Of a DNA stretch of 10,284 bases, positions 1 through 7,760 are shown in pieces (positions within the stretch are counted from its first letter, which is position 1; every line of letters begins with the position of its first letter). The notes under the pieces were generated by a model. It searched no databases and had not been told where the DNA came from. It saw nothing but the letters and a program-made list of their open reading frames with translations. This DNA comes from Methanobrevibacter ruminantium. Its GTDB lineage: Archaea > Methanobacteriota > Methanobacteria > Methanobacteriales > Methanobacteriaceae. The position numbers were made by a program, and so were the translations under genes. The DNA is taken from assembly GCF_016294135.1 (NCBI RefSeq), contig NZ_JAEDCO010000045.1, positions 1 to 10,284 of the forward strand, in the 5' to 3' direction.

Positions 1-444
1 TTTTTTTAGAATAAAAAATATTACTTATTATAGATTTTTTAATACTTTTATAAATTTTTAAGTAATACTTAATAAGGTTTTTTTAATAATTATCAAAAAA
101 ATTTAGTATTACTAATCAATATAAAAGTAATATGTGAATAATAATTTATATAAGAAAAGTAATAACAATAAGAAGTTCATAATTATCCTTTGGGAAAATT
201 ATATGATATGAAAAATATTGGATCTGATGATAAAAAAATTAGTAAAAACCAGCTCTGTAGAAAATAAAAATAGTCAAAAATGGCATAAAATAACAAAAGC
301 ATATACCTCAATAGTTATAAAATATAAAATTAGACATAAATATTAAGAATATTAAAGAAATGACTAATTATTTTAATAGTGATAATAAAAATACTGATTT
401 GTAATGGGAAAAAATTTAATATAAAAAATAAATAGTAAATTGAA
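1..444. other. non-coding AT-rich spacer left of the helicase gene
   Basis: No convincing gene is seen on either strand. All frames are broken by frequent stops; the longest start-to-stop stretch that caught the eye is a 19-codon frame at 208-267 without a clear ribosome site. The left part has T-runs on the plus strand at 1-7, 35-40 and 78-84 and a palindrome at 58-72. This would fit the 3' end of a plus-strand gene lying outside the window, making the spacer the gap between convergent genes; that is inference. The right end carries the terminator of the minus-strand helicase gene. Confidence 0.7.
58..84 (+). terminator. possible terminator of a gene left of the window
   Basis: TTAAGTA, one A, then TACTTAA (58-72) is a perfect 15-bp palindrome. 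Five bases later comes a run of seven T (78-84), preceded by other T-runs at 1-7 and 35-40. Archaeal RNA polymerase stops at oligo-T tracts, so a termination zone for a plus-strand transcript entering from the left is plausible. The upstream gene is not visible and palindromes are common in such AT-rich DNA. Confidence 0.35.
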
Positions 445-459
445 TTATCTAAATTCAAT
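406..459 (-). terminator. terminator of the helicase-nuclease gene
   Basis: A perfect 8-bp inverted repeat, ATTGAATT (439-446) and AATTCAAT (452-459) with a 5-nt loop, spans the TAA stop codon at 445-447. Read on the minus strand it is followed by T-rich sequence: TTTATTTTTT at about 423-432, then TTTTTT at about 409-414. A hairpin followed by oligo-T fits an intrinsic terminator. Placement over the stop codon is unusual but possible. Confidence 0.5.
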
Positions 460-3400
460 CTTACCATTATTATTAATCAAAATACCTTTGCCAATCATTG
501 AATCAATGACTAAAGTGATTTTATTGGAAGTCTTTTTGGAAGTTGATTTGAAACCAAAAGTTCTGGAAACATTCTTAGCTAACTCTTGAACTTTCAATGA
601 TTTCTCAAAACTTAATACCAAATCAATAGCTTTTTCTATTTCGACTTCTGAAATTAAATCAATATTAGGTTTAACTCTTTTTCTAACCTTTACTGTATCA
701 TAATCAATGAATAAGAAATCATTTTCTCTAATTAAAAGCAAATGATTTTCATTTCTGTCAATTACTTCCAATATGGTGTTCTTAAACTTGGTACCTGCAC
801 GAGATAATCCGCAACCTTCTCTTAATCTACGGATAACAGTATCTACATGAACAGGACCTTCAGCAGCCACTATATCCATAACAGCAGTTGCCAATTTCTT
901 TTCATCTTCATATATTTCAGATGGAGATTTGATGATTAAATTTTCAATTTCCTTATAATCTTCAATATAATCGCTTAATTCGCCATTAGGAGTTAATCTA
1001 GTATTATCAACCGCTCTGAGAACATTAGTTTCCTTGATTCTTTCATCTTCCATATCTTGATATCCTTGACCAACATCAGTGATTATATCTTCAAATGTAT
1101 CATCATCTATTTCAATATCGTCTATATGGACGAACTCATCATCTGGATCAATTAGTTCATCTCCAAATTCTTCAAGAATAATGGATTCCTCACTTATGTG
1201 CTCCTCAATAGGTTCAGTAGCAGGATAAGTTTCTGCATTGGTTTCATATATAGTGCTTTCCTGATTAATAGATGAACTGATAGGGATGATTGGTTCACTC
1301 TCATCATCAATATAATCAAATTCCGGAATTTCATCTGAGAATGAATCATTAGAATCTCCTACATAGCCATTAGAGGATGGATTAGTGTATTCTTCTATTT
1401 TATCTAAATATTCATGTTTAGAAGTAAATAATGATTCATAATTGTCTTCTTCTCTATCTTGAGTATTATCAATCACTGCAGGCTCTTGATATGGGTCATA
1501 TGGATCCTCGAAGAATTCATCGTCTGCATTACGGTCTATTACATAAACCATTTCCCTTTCAGTAGGATTTTCTATTTCATCCATAGAAGCTTTTAAGTAT
1601 AACATTTCATTTTTTAAGCTACTAACTGTTCCAGCAAGTCCAGTTTTGTTCCTATCATTATTTCTAGGATATTGAACTGCATTCTTTTTAAGAGCATTAT
1701 CAATTCCTACCGCACTGTAATAATAAGGACTTTCAGGATTATTAGGGTCATGGTAAGACTCGTCATTAGCTTGAGATTGCTTATCTTGTTGTGAATTACC
1801 ATCTATTGTATTGGTTGAATCTTCAGATTCTTCATAAAACTCTTCAAATTCCTCGGCATCAATTGGAGAAATATAATCTCTATTTTCTTCATAAGAATTA
1901 TTCTGATTATTGTTTCTTATTTCTGCACTGATAGGAACAATAACATCTGGAGAATCATCAAATGCATCATCATCTTTTTTCCTTCTAGGAGCTTTATATT
2001 CTCTCATATTTTCAATACCTTCAGATTCATTAGTTTCTAAATCTTTTTCGTCTAATTCTTGGATAATATCTTCTGAAATATCTTCGATATCCTCTTCCAG
2101 GCTGTATACAATTACATCATCTTCTTCGTCTTCTTCAAAACTGTATACTGGTGCGCCTTTGATATCTTCATCAATTTCATCTTCAATGTCTTCTTCATTA
2201 TCCTCTTTAATGTTTTCCTTAATATCAAGTTCAAGATTTTCTTCAGTAGTATATTCTATATCATCATCACTAATAATACTTTCCTTTTCTTCCAAATCAT
2301 TTAGATTATCATCAATTTGATTATGAATATTAGCTTCCTCAAGATCAATAGATTCATCTTTATGAACATCTTTTTTATTTGATTCATTTACTTTTTGCTC
2401 TTTTTTAGGAGCATTCTGAGAATCTTTTATGCTTTGAGAATCACTATTTTGCCTACTGTTTACTAATTCATCACCTATATTCCTTAATCTATTCATAAGG
2501 GATTTTGCCATAGTATTTCCATTATTCTCATTCCTATTTGAAGAATTTTTGGACTTATTAAAGCTTGCATCTTGCTCTTTTACTTTAAATTCATCATCAC
2601 GAATTTCTTTTTTATTTGAAGAGTTATCTTTAGCTTTAGTTTCATTTTCTTTTGATTTTTCTTCAAATTTAGAAGAAACAGCATCTTTAGATGAATTAAA
2701 TTTAGGATTTTTTTGCAGTTTTGAATTAGATCTTTTCTCTTTTTCTTGTTTTATATGAATATTAGCTTGTTTGTTTTGATCTTTTTCTTCCTTTTTGTTA
2801 TTTTCTCTATTTGGAATTTCAGATTTTTTATCCTTTTCTTTCTCTATATTTTTATTTATAGGAATATTAAGCTTTTTAACTTCCTTATTAGCATTTTCTA
2901 AGGATGAAATATCAATTTCTTCTTCCCCATCAATTAAATCAGGAATATCCTCTATTGAAGATTTTTCGTCTTTAGAAGAATCTTTTGTAAATTCCTCATC
3001 AAATCCTTCTAAATATCTATTGATTAAATCTTCTTTTTCCTTATCCTTTTCAGACTTCTCGTTGATTTCCTCTTTTACGGATTGAATATTTGGTAAATCA
3101 TTATCGGCTATATTACCAGTGATATTATCGGTAATATCATCTTCACTATTATCATCAATATTTTTATCAATAGTATCTACAATATTCACATCATTTTCTT
3201 CGTTATTCTGAGTGAATTCATCACTGCTTTCTTCATCATCTTTATCTTTTCCAAGAATGACAGTAGTAACAGGATTGATTTTCATTGATTCAACAGCATT
3301 GATCTTTTTCTTCAAGTCCTTAACTTTAGTATTTACTATTGTTGATTCAATATTCTCCAATAGCTTAGCTCTTGCCAAGTCTCTGTTTCTATACCAATCA

Positions 3401-6400
3401 GTAGACCAGATATGATAGATATTCCAACCTAAACCTTTTAAGACTTGTTCTCTTAATCTATCTCTGTCTCTAGCTACCTTGCTTGAAGCGTAATTATGCC
3501 CATCACATTGGATTCCTAATATGTATTTTCCAGGATTATCTGAGTCTCTAATAGCTAAATCCACTCTAAATCCTGCACACCCAACCTTTTTATCCACTTC
3601 ATATCCATTTTCAGCTATGAAGTTGCAGATTGCATCTTCAAATGGAGCTTCATCATAATCCTCATACTGAACGGATTGATTGTAATGCAAGTTTTCAGCA
3701 TATTCCAAGAATGCTTGCAAGGATTTTACACCAAATGGAGGATTTGCTGTTAAATGAATATCATGAGCTCTGAAGTTGGTGAATACAACACATTTTTCTC
3801 TTGCTCTTGTAATAAGCACATTTAAACGTCTTTCTCCTCCGTCCTGGTTTAATGGACCGAAGTTTAATGACATTCTGCCTTCAGTGTCATAACCATATCC
3901 TACACTGATTAAAATGACATCCCTTTCATCCCCTTGAATTGTTTCAAGGTTTTTAACAAAGAATCTTTCTTCCTTGTTTTCTGAAAAGAGAGCCTCATAT
4001 TCAGGATGTGCTTTTCTTTCAATCTCCAATTCTTCTAAAATCGCATTCTTTTGAGCTACAGAGAATGTACCTACACCTAAACTCTTCTTGTCACCATATT
4101 TCTCAAAATGCTTGAATATCTCTTTAACTACGTCTTTAGCTTCAAGAGGGTTAGCTGAACCTTCTCCTCTATGGTATTGTGTATTAGGATTGTAATGGAA
4201 CTTAAGACCTAACTCTGGATCTGTGTGAGATGGAGATGGATAGACCAATAGCTCATTATCATAAAACTCTCTGTTAGAAATATTAATTAAAGACTCATGA
4301 CGACTTCTGTAGTGCCATTTAAGCATTTTAACTGGGAATGATAACTTACATAAGTGCAATATGCTTTCCATATCCAAAGCAGTTGCAACCTCTTCCCCAC
4401 TTTCACTGTCAGTCATCTGGTCAAAGAAGCTTGTTGGAGGCAATTGTTGAGTGTCTCCCATAACAACTGCAGTCTTACCTCTCATGAATGCACCTAATGC
4501 ATCTTCAGGTTTCACTTGACTTGCTTCATCGAAAATAACTACATCAAACTGCAATTTAGGATTTGTGGGATCAAGATATTGTGCAATGGACAATGGACTC
4601 ATCATAAAGACAGGTTTAATCTTCTTAATGGTTCCTCCTGCCTTTTCAAGCAATGTTCTCACTGGCAAATGGCCGCTTTTTCTTGTAAATTCTCCAGCTA
4701 ATACCTTAGCTTCTGGGTCATTTACAGCACCATATATCTTAGGAATTTCACTGTTTAGCTTATTGAATATCCTTTTTCTATTCAAGTTAATGATCTTTAC
4801 ATCCAAATCCTTGAATTCCTTGATTCTATTTTCGTGCAATTCACCAATGAATGTTGCTAAAGTGTCATTTTCATTGAATACAATATTAAGTAAACTGTCT
4901 GCAAAATTTCCTAAAACCATTGGTTTAACATCATCTTTCTTAATGTTTCTTTTTTCAATGGTTTTAATGAATAATGATACTTCACTGTTCCTGCACGCTC
5001 TTTTGGTGTTGGAATACTGGGACCATAAATGTAAGCTTGATAATTGACCTTTCCATTTATTCAATTGATTTTCCCATTTGTCAAATGGAACATCATCTGT
5101 TTCTCTTTTAAAGATTATTTTACTTCTTGGATTTAATTTGGATTCCAATTTTTTAAGATTTTCATAGAATCTATTTCCCTTTTCAACATAGTCATCTATG
5201 CTTGAATCCATATCATGAAGGAAAAGGTCATTTGAAAGCATTTTAACAGTGGTTTCACTAAAAGTGCCATTAGATAGGAGATAGACAAATTTGTTCATCC
5301 AATTTGCCACTTGCTTCAAGTCATTTATATTTGCATTTTCACTCCATAAATCACCGAAATATACTCTTCCAAGGGCCTCATTATCCTTGAGGCTTTGTCT
5401 GATTTTAATGTGATTTCTTACTTTAATCAAGTCATTTAAAGCTTCTCTATCACTTGGAACATTGCCATTATAAAGTTTATAAAGCTCTTCCTTATGGGAA
5501 TTACCTCCAAAGAGCTTGAATTTCTTATTGGATTCCTTTTCCAAATCATATATGATTGTATCTAAATCTGCAACAAGAAGATAATCTGAGAATTTATTAA
5601 ATAATCCTGAGGCATGCTGATAATGTTGCAATAGCTTAATAAGCTCCAATGATTTCTCTGGACTATTGAACCAATACTTGCTTAACAAGACAGAACTATC
5701 CACTAAGTTAGCGCTTTCACTATTTAAAATGTTTAATGCAGTAATTGAATCCTCGTATTCCTTTAATGTATTAGGAATCTTAATGCCATAGATTTCATTT
5801 ACAACATTCATTTCATATCTGAAATCACTTAAAGACTCTAAGCTATCTCTAATCAATAATTCAATTTCCCTTAAATCTGCAGGAAGCAAACTCTTTGGAT
5901 TGCAATAGCTCCATGGATTGTTTTTGGAAATGGTTGAATATAATTCTGCTAAATTCTCTAATGATATGATGATATCATCCAATTCTTTCATGGATAAGTC
6001 TTCAGCATTGTTGAATCTGACTAATGGCAATAATTTACTTTGTCTTGCAAAATAGTCTTCTGAAGACTCTTTCATACCATACAATTCAAATGGTGTGAGA
6101 TTTACATTAGCCATTGGAGTGTGAATGATTTCCGCATATTGGTCTAATTGGTCACGTAAGTTTTCAAGCTTTCTTAAGGTTTGATCTAATTTCAAATCTC
6201 TTGTAGCCCTTACATTAGTTGCTTTCTTAAGGTTTTTCAAGAATTGCTTTCGTCTTGTCTTGTGTGAATGCAATTCCAATACGAATTTACCAAGACCAAC
6301 ACTATCCAATCTGCTTTTTACTACTTCAAGTGCAGCCATCTTTTCACTTACAAAAAGAACTGTCTTTCCTTCTGCAATAAGCTCTGCAATTAAGTTTACG

Positions 6401-7395
6401 ATAGTTTGTGATTTACCGGTTCCTGGAGGTCCCTCTACAACTAGATTATGGCCTGCCTTAACGTTTTCTATAACTGCAATCTGTGATGAATCAGCGTCCA
6501 AGACCTGATACATTGTTTTATAATGAAGTTTTTCATCCACATCCTCTTCCTCAAATGTATCCTCATAGACATTTTTGCTTGGATTAAAAATTGACTGAAT
6601 AAGCTCATTTTTAGTTAAATCAACATCTTTGCTCCAACTTTCAGGATTCAAGTCATTGTACATGACAAATTTAGTAAATGAGAAGAATCCTAAAGCCACA
6701 TCATCCTTAACATCCCATTTGCTAAATGGTCTAATTGCCTTTTTTACATCAGCTAAATACTGGTTTACACCTTCAATGTATGAGGTTTGCTCAAATTTAG
6801 GAAGCTCTATTCCTGCTTCACGTAATTTAGCTTGAATTGAGATGTTGTTTTGAATGTCTTCTCCAGTCCAGGATAATGAAAATGAGTTTCCAACCTTCTT
6901 ACGTTCCATAGCCACTGGAATAAGAATAAGTGGAGCCAAATTCTTTTGTCTTGGTTTCTTCTTGTCAATCCATTCTATAAAACCAAGAGCTATATATAGG
7001 ATATTATAACCTTGTTCCTGAACCATTGTCTTTGATTGCTGGTCAATGTAAAATAGTCTTTTTTGAAGCTCACTAGGTGTCAAATCAGCTTTTAATGTCT
7101 TATCGCTTTCAGATGACAAGAATTCTTTTGTTTGATCTATAAAAGTGTGGGCTCTTGATTTCTTAGTCTCTGCCTTATTAGGAGAGAAATACATTTTCTT
7201 ATTCTCTAAAACAAGGATCTTATATGCATTCATAGGTGATTGGTTAATGATACTGAGATTCCTGTTTCTTGCCTTAAAACTAAGAAGAGGGTTTCTTAAA
7301 GTTAAATCCAAGAGTTCTTTTCTTAGATTTTTAAACTCCTTCTCAATATCCTTATTAGATATAGTGTTGTTTTTTGATGGTGTTCTGAATTGCAT
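445..7395 (-). CDS. giant DUF4011 / SF1 helicase / Vsr-like nuclease / DUF3320 protein
   Basis: This 2316-residue protein is probably a cytoplasmic ATP-driven helicase or translocase joined to a nuclease-like domain. Residues about 14-260 match DUF4011, with the typical start LLDLTLRNPLLSF (28-40). Helicase motifs follow: Walker A GPPGTGKS (322-329), Walker B VIFDEASQ (953-960), motif III GDTQQLPP (980-987), KWHYRSRHE (1026-1034), ETIQGDERDVI (1151-1161) and LNVLITRAR (1191-1199). About 600 mostly helical residues separate Walker A from B, as expected for this COG1112-like family. A Vsr/MTES_1575-type PD-(D/E)XK fold lies at about 1250-1350 (PFEDAI, FRVDLAI, ARDRDRLREQVL, IWSTDW), but shows GIQCDG where I expect GIECDG. 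A charged linker of about 800 residues separates it from DUF3320 (about 2164-2230) and a further winged-helix-like tail (2251-2315). Proteins of this architecture are often linked to phage or foreign-DNA defence; that role is inferred, as no partner gene is adjacent. The start is fixed by the DUF4011 N-terminus; the ribosome site is weak. The frame is intact throughout. Confidence 0.95.
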   Translation of the reverse strand: MQFRTPSKNNTISNKDIEKEFKNLRKELLDLTLRNPLLSFKARNRNLSIINQSPMNAYKILVLENKKMYFSPNKAETKKSRAHTFIDQTKEFLSSESDKTLKADLTPSELQKRLFYIDQQSKTMVQEQGYNILYIALGFIEWIDKKKPRQKNLAPLILIPVAMERKKVGNSFSLSWTGEDIQNNISIQAKLREAGIELPKFEQTSYIEGVNQYLADVKKAIRPFSKWDVKDDVALGFFSFTKFVMYNDLNPESWSKDVDLTKNELIQSIFNPSKNVYEDTFEEEDVDEKLHYKTMYQVLDADSSQIAVIENVKAGHNLVVEGPPGTGKSQTIVNLIAELIAEGKTVLFVSEKMAALEVVKSRLDSVGLGKFVLELHSHKTRRKQFLKNLKKATNVRATRDLKLDQTLRKLENLRDQLDQYAEIIHTPMANVNLTPFELYGMKESSEDYFARQSKLLPLVRFNNAEDLSMKELDDIIISLENLAELYSTISKNNPWSYCNPKSLLPADLREIELLIRDSLESLSDFRYEMNVVNEIYGIKIPNTLKEYEDSITALNILNSESANLVDSSVLLSKYWFNSPEKSLELIKLLQHYQHASGLFNKFSDYLLVADLDTIIYDLEKESNKKFKLFGGNSHKEELYKLYNGNVPSDREALNDLIKVRNHIKIRQSLKDNEALGRVYFGDLWSENANINDLKQVANWMNKFVYLLSNGTFSETTVKMLSNDLFLHDMDSSIDDYVEKGNRFYENLKKLESKLNPRSKIIFKRETDDVPFDKWENQLNKWKGQLSSLHLWSQYSNTKRACRNSEVSLFIKTIEKRNIKKDDVKPMVLGNFADSLLNIVFNENDTLATFIGELHENRIKEFKDLDVKIINLNRKRIFNKLNSEIPKIYGAVNDPEAKVLAGEFTRKSGHLPVRTLLEKAGGTIKKIKPVFMMSPLSIAQYLDPTNPKLQFDVVIFDEASQVKPEDALGAFMRGKTAVVMGDTQQLPPTSFFDQMTDSESGEEVATALDMESILHLCKLSFPVKMLKWHYRSRHESLINISNREFYDNELLVYPSPSHTDPELGLKFHYNPNTQYHRGEGSANPLEAKDVVKEIFKHFEKYGDKKSLGVGTFSVAQKNAILEELEIERKAHPEYEALFSENKEERFFVKNLETIQGDERDVILISVGYGYDTEGRMSLNFGPLNQDGGERRLNVLITRAREKCVVFTNFRAHDIHLTANPPFGVKSLQAFLEYAENLHYNQSVQYEDYDEAPFEDAICNFIAENGYEVDKKVGCAGFRVDLAIRDSDNPGKYILGIQCDGHNYASSKVARDRDRLREQVLKGLGWNIYHIWSTDWYRNRDLARAKLLENIESTIVNTKVKDLKKKINAVESMKINPVTTVILGKDKDDEESSDEFTQNNEENDVNIVDTIDKNIDDNSEDDITDNITGNIADNDLPNIQSVKEEINEKSEKDKEKEDLINRYLEGFDEEFTKDSSKDEKSSIEDIPDLIDGEEEIDISSLENANKEVKKLNIPINKNIEKEKDKKSEIPNRENNKKEEKDQNKQANIHIKQEKEKRSNSKLQKNPKFNSSKDAVSSKFEEKSKENETKAKDNSSNKKEIRDDEFKVKEQDASFNKSKNSSNRNENNGNTMAKSLMNRLRNIGDELVNSRQNSDSQSIKDSQNAPKKEQKVNESNKKDVHKDESIDLEEANIHNQIDDNLNDLEEKESIISDDDIEYTTEENLELDIKENIKEDNEEDIEDEIDEDIKGAPVYSFEEDEEDDVIVYSLEEDIEDISEDIIQELDEKDLETNESEGIENMREYKAPRRKKDDDAFDDSPDVIVPISAEIRNNNQNNSYEENRDYISPIDAEEFEEFYEESEDSTNTIDGNSQQDKQSQANDESYHDPNNPESPYYYSAVGIDNALKKNAVQYPRNNDRNKTGLAGTVSSLKNEMLYLKASMDEIENPTEREMVYVIDRNADDEFFEDPYDPYQEPAVIDNTQDREEDNYESLFTSKHEYLDKIEEYTNPSSNGYVGDSNDSFSDEIPEFDYIDDESEPIIPISSSINQESTIYETNAETYPATEPIEEHISEESIILEEFGDELIDPDDEFVHIDDIEIDDDTFEDIITDVGQGYQDMEDERIKETNVLRAVDNTRLTPNGELSDYIEDYKEIENLIIKSPSEIYEDEKKLATAVMDIVAAEGPVHVDTVIRRLREGCGLSRAGTKFKNTILEVIDRNENHLLLIRENDFLFIDYDTVKVRKRVKPNIDLISEVEIEKAIDLVLSFEKSLKVQELAKNVSRTFGFKSTSKKTSNKITLVIDSMIGKGILINNNGKIEFR
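916..3333 (-). other. region encoding the charged low-complexity linker
   Basis: This stretch encodes residues about 1355-2160 of the helicase-nuclease. It holds an acidic part (about 1380-1510), a Lys/Glu/Asn/Ser mixed-charge part (about 1510-1670), a segment that is roughly half Asp/Glu (about 1680-1795) and an acidic, Tyr-containing part (about 1800-2110). It looks intrinsically disordered, with two short helix-prone islands: MAKSLMNRLRNIGDELV (1629-1645) and the stretch at 1918-1955 around KNEMLYLKASMDEIE. Related motifs recur: VYSFEEDEED and VYSLEEDIED (1750-1772), and VIVPISAEI and PIIPISSSI (1818-1826, 2035-2043). In the relatives I know of, DUF3320 follows the nuclease domain much more closely, so this reads as an expansion. 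Confidence 0.75.
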
Positions 7396-7441
7396 ATTAC
7401 CAATCCCTTTTTAGGTGAAATTATAATAAAATTTTTAAGAT

Positions 7442-7456
7442 TTTTATAAAATACTT
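7442..7456 (-). promoter_or_regulatory. probable BRE/TATA promoter of the helicase-nuclease gene
   Basis: On the minus strand this reads AAGTATTTTATAAAA, a purine-rich lead-in plus TATA-like core 47-61 bp upstream of the start codon. The same 15 bases occur upstream of the peptidase gene (10135-10149) at a similar distance. Transcription would start near 7420, giving a leader of about 25 nt. The ribosome site there is poor: only GGGATT or GGTAAT lie next to the ATG. Confidence 0.5.
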
Positions 7457-7602
7457 AATAATTTTTGATACAATTATATTTATATTTATAGTAATTTATA
7501 AAGTTTTGTAAATAGCAATTTTTATATAAAAGTCTAAAATAAATTTAATTGGAATAAAAACAATAATCTATTCTTTATTGCTTAAATAAAAGAAAATCAT
7601 TT

Positions 7603-7617
7603 GATTAAATTTTAATC
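7603..7617. promoter_or_regulatory. palindrome upstream of the reductase promoter, possible operator
   Basis: GATTAAA, one T, then TTTAATC forms a perfect 15-bp palindrome, 45 bp before the TATA box at 7663. The position suits a dimeric regulator. In DNA this AT-rich some palindromes arise by chance, although the outer G/C pair makes this one a little less likely to be accidental. Confidence 0.3.
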
Positions 7618-7662
7618 GTTTTTTAATATAAAAACATTTATAATACAATTAATAAAAATATG

Positions 7663-7670
7663 TTTATATA
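7663..7670 (+). promoter_or_regulatory. TATA box of the aldo/keto reductase gene
   Basis: TTTATATA is a near-ideal archaeal TATA box, preceded by the A-rich stretch AATAAAAATATG that could serve as a BRE. Transcription would begin near 7693, leaving a leader of about 67 nt that contains the ribosome site at 7750-7753. Confidence 0.6.
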
Positions 7671-7693
7671 TACAATATTAAATAATTTATCTA

Positions 7694-7739
7694 GTTTAAG
7701 AGATTAAATGTAATTTAATAGTTAGATGTTTAAGTGATT
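7694..7739 (+). repeat. direct repeat in the reductase leader
   Basis: GTTTAAGAGATT (7694-7705) and GTTTAAGTGATT (7728-7739) match at 11 of 12 positions, with starts 34 bp apart. Between them lies a small inverted repeat, ATTAAA (7703-7708) and TTTAAT (7714-7719). The elements sit just downstream of the predicted transcription start, where a repressor or a leader RNA structure could act. Function is unknown. Confidence 0.35.
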
Positions 7740-7749
7740 TAAAAATTTT

Positions 7750-7753
7750 GGAG
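7750..7753 (+). promoter_or_regulatory. ribosome binding site of the reductase gene
   Basis: GGAG followed by 7 nt to the ATG at 7761 is a standard Shine-Dalgarno site and supports the chosen start. Confidence 0.75.
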
Positions 7754-7760
7754 ATTAGAA

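Larger units (their letters stand above)
7396..7760. other. divergent promoter spacer
   Basis: This 365-bp AT-rich gap separates the start codons of the minus-strand helicase-nuclease and the plus-strand reductase. It contains a promoter candidate for each gene, a 15-bp palindrome (7603-7617), a 12-bp TATA-like palindrome TTTTATATAAAA (7520-7531) and a direct repeat in the reductase leader. No coding frame of note is present. The two genes have separate promoter elements about 200 bp apart, so shared regulation is possible but not shown. Confidence 0.7.

Noticed and set aside
208..267. 19-codon frame MKNIGSDDKK... as a small gene
   Set aside because: Too short, no clear ribosome site, and no recognised match; kept only as a possible remnant.
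1910..2320. Open frame on the plus strand encoding a Ser-rich protein of 136 residues, and similar Ser/Phe-rich frames at 2549-2758, 2795-3085 and 3212-3415
   Set aside because: They lie antisense to the acidic linker of the helicase gene. Reverse-complemented GAT/GAA-rich codons give runs of Ser, Ile and Phe codons with few stops. No ribosome sites or family resemblance support them.
2461..2511. Internal translation start at Met1629 giving a separate C-terminal protein
   Set aside because: No good ribosome site precedes it and the upstream frame is continuous; more likely a helical island in the linker.
2708..2714. Homopolymer of seven T (A7 in the coding strand) as a phase-variation site
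   Set aside because: A7 runs are expected in such AT-rich coding sequence and the frame is intact; nothing points to switching.
3109..3136. Inverted repeat TATTACC / GGTAATA within the linker coding region as a regulatory site
   Set aside because: It lies well inside the coding sequence and arises from a repeated Asp-Asn-Ile codon pattern.
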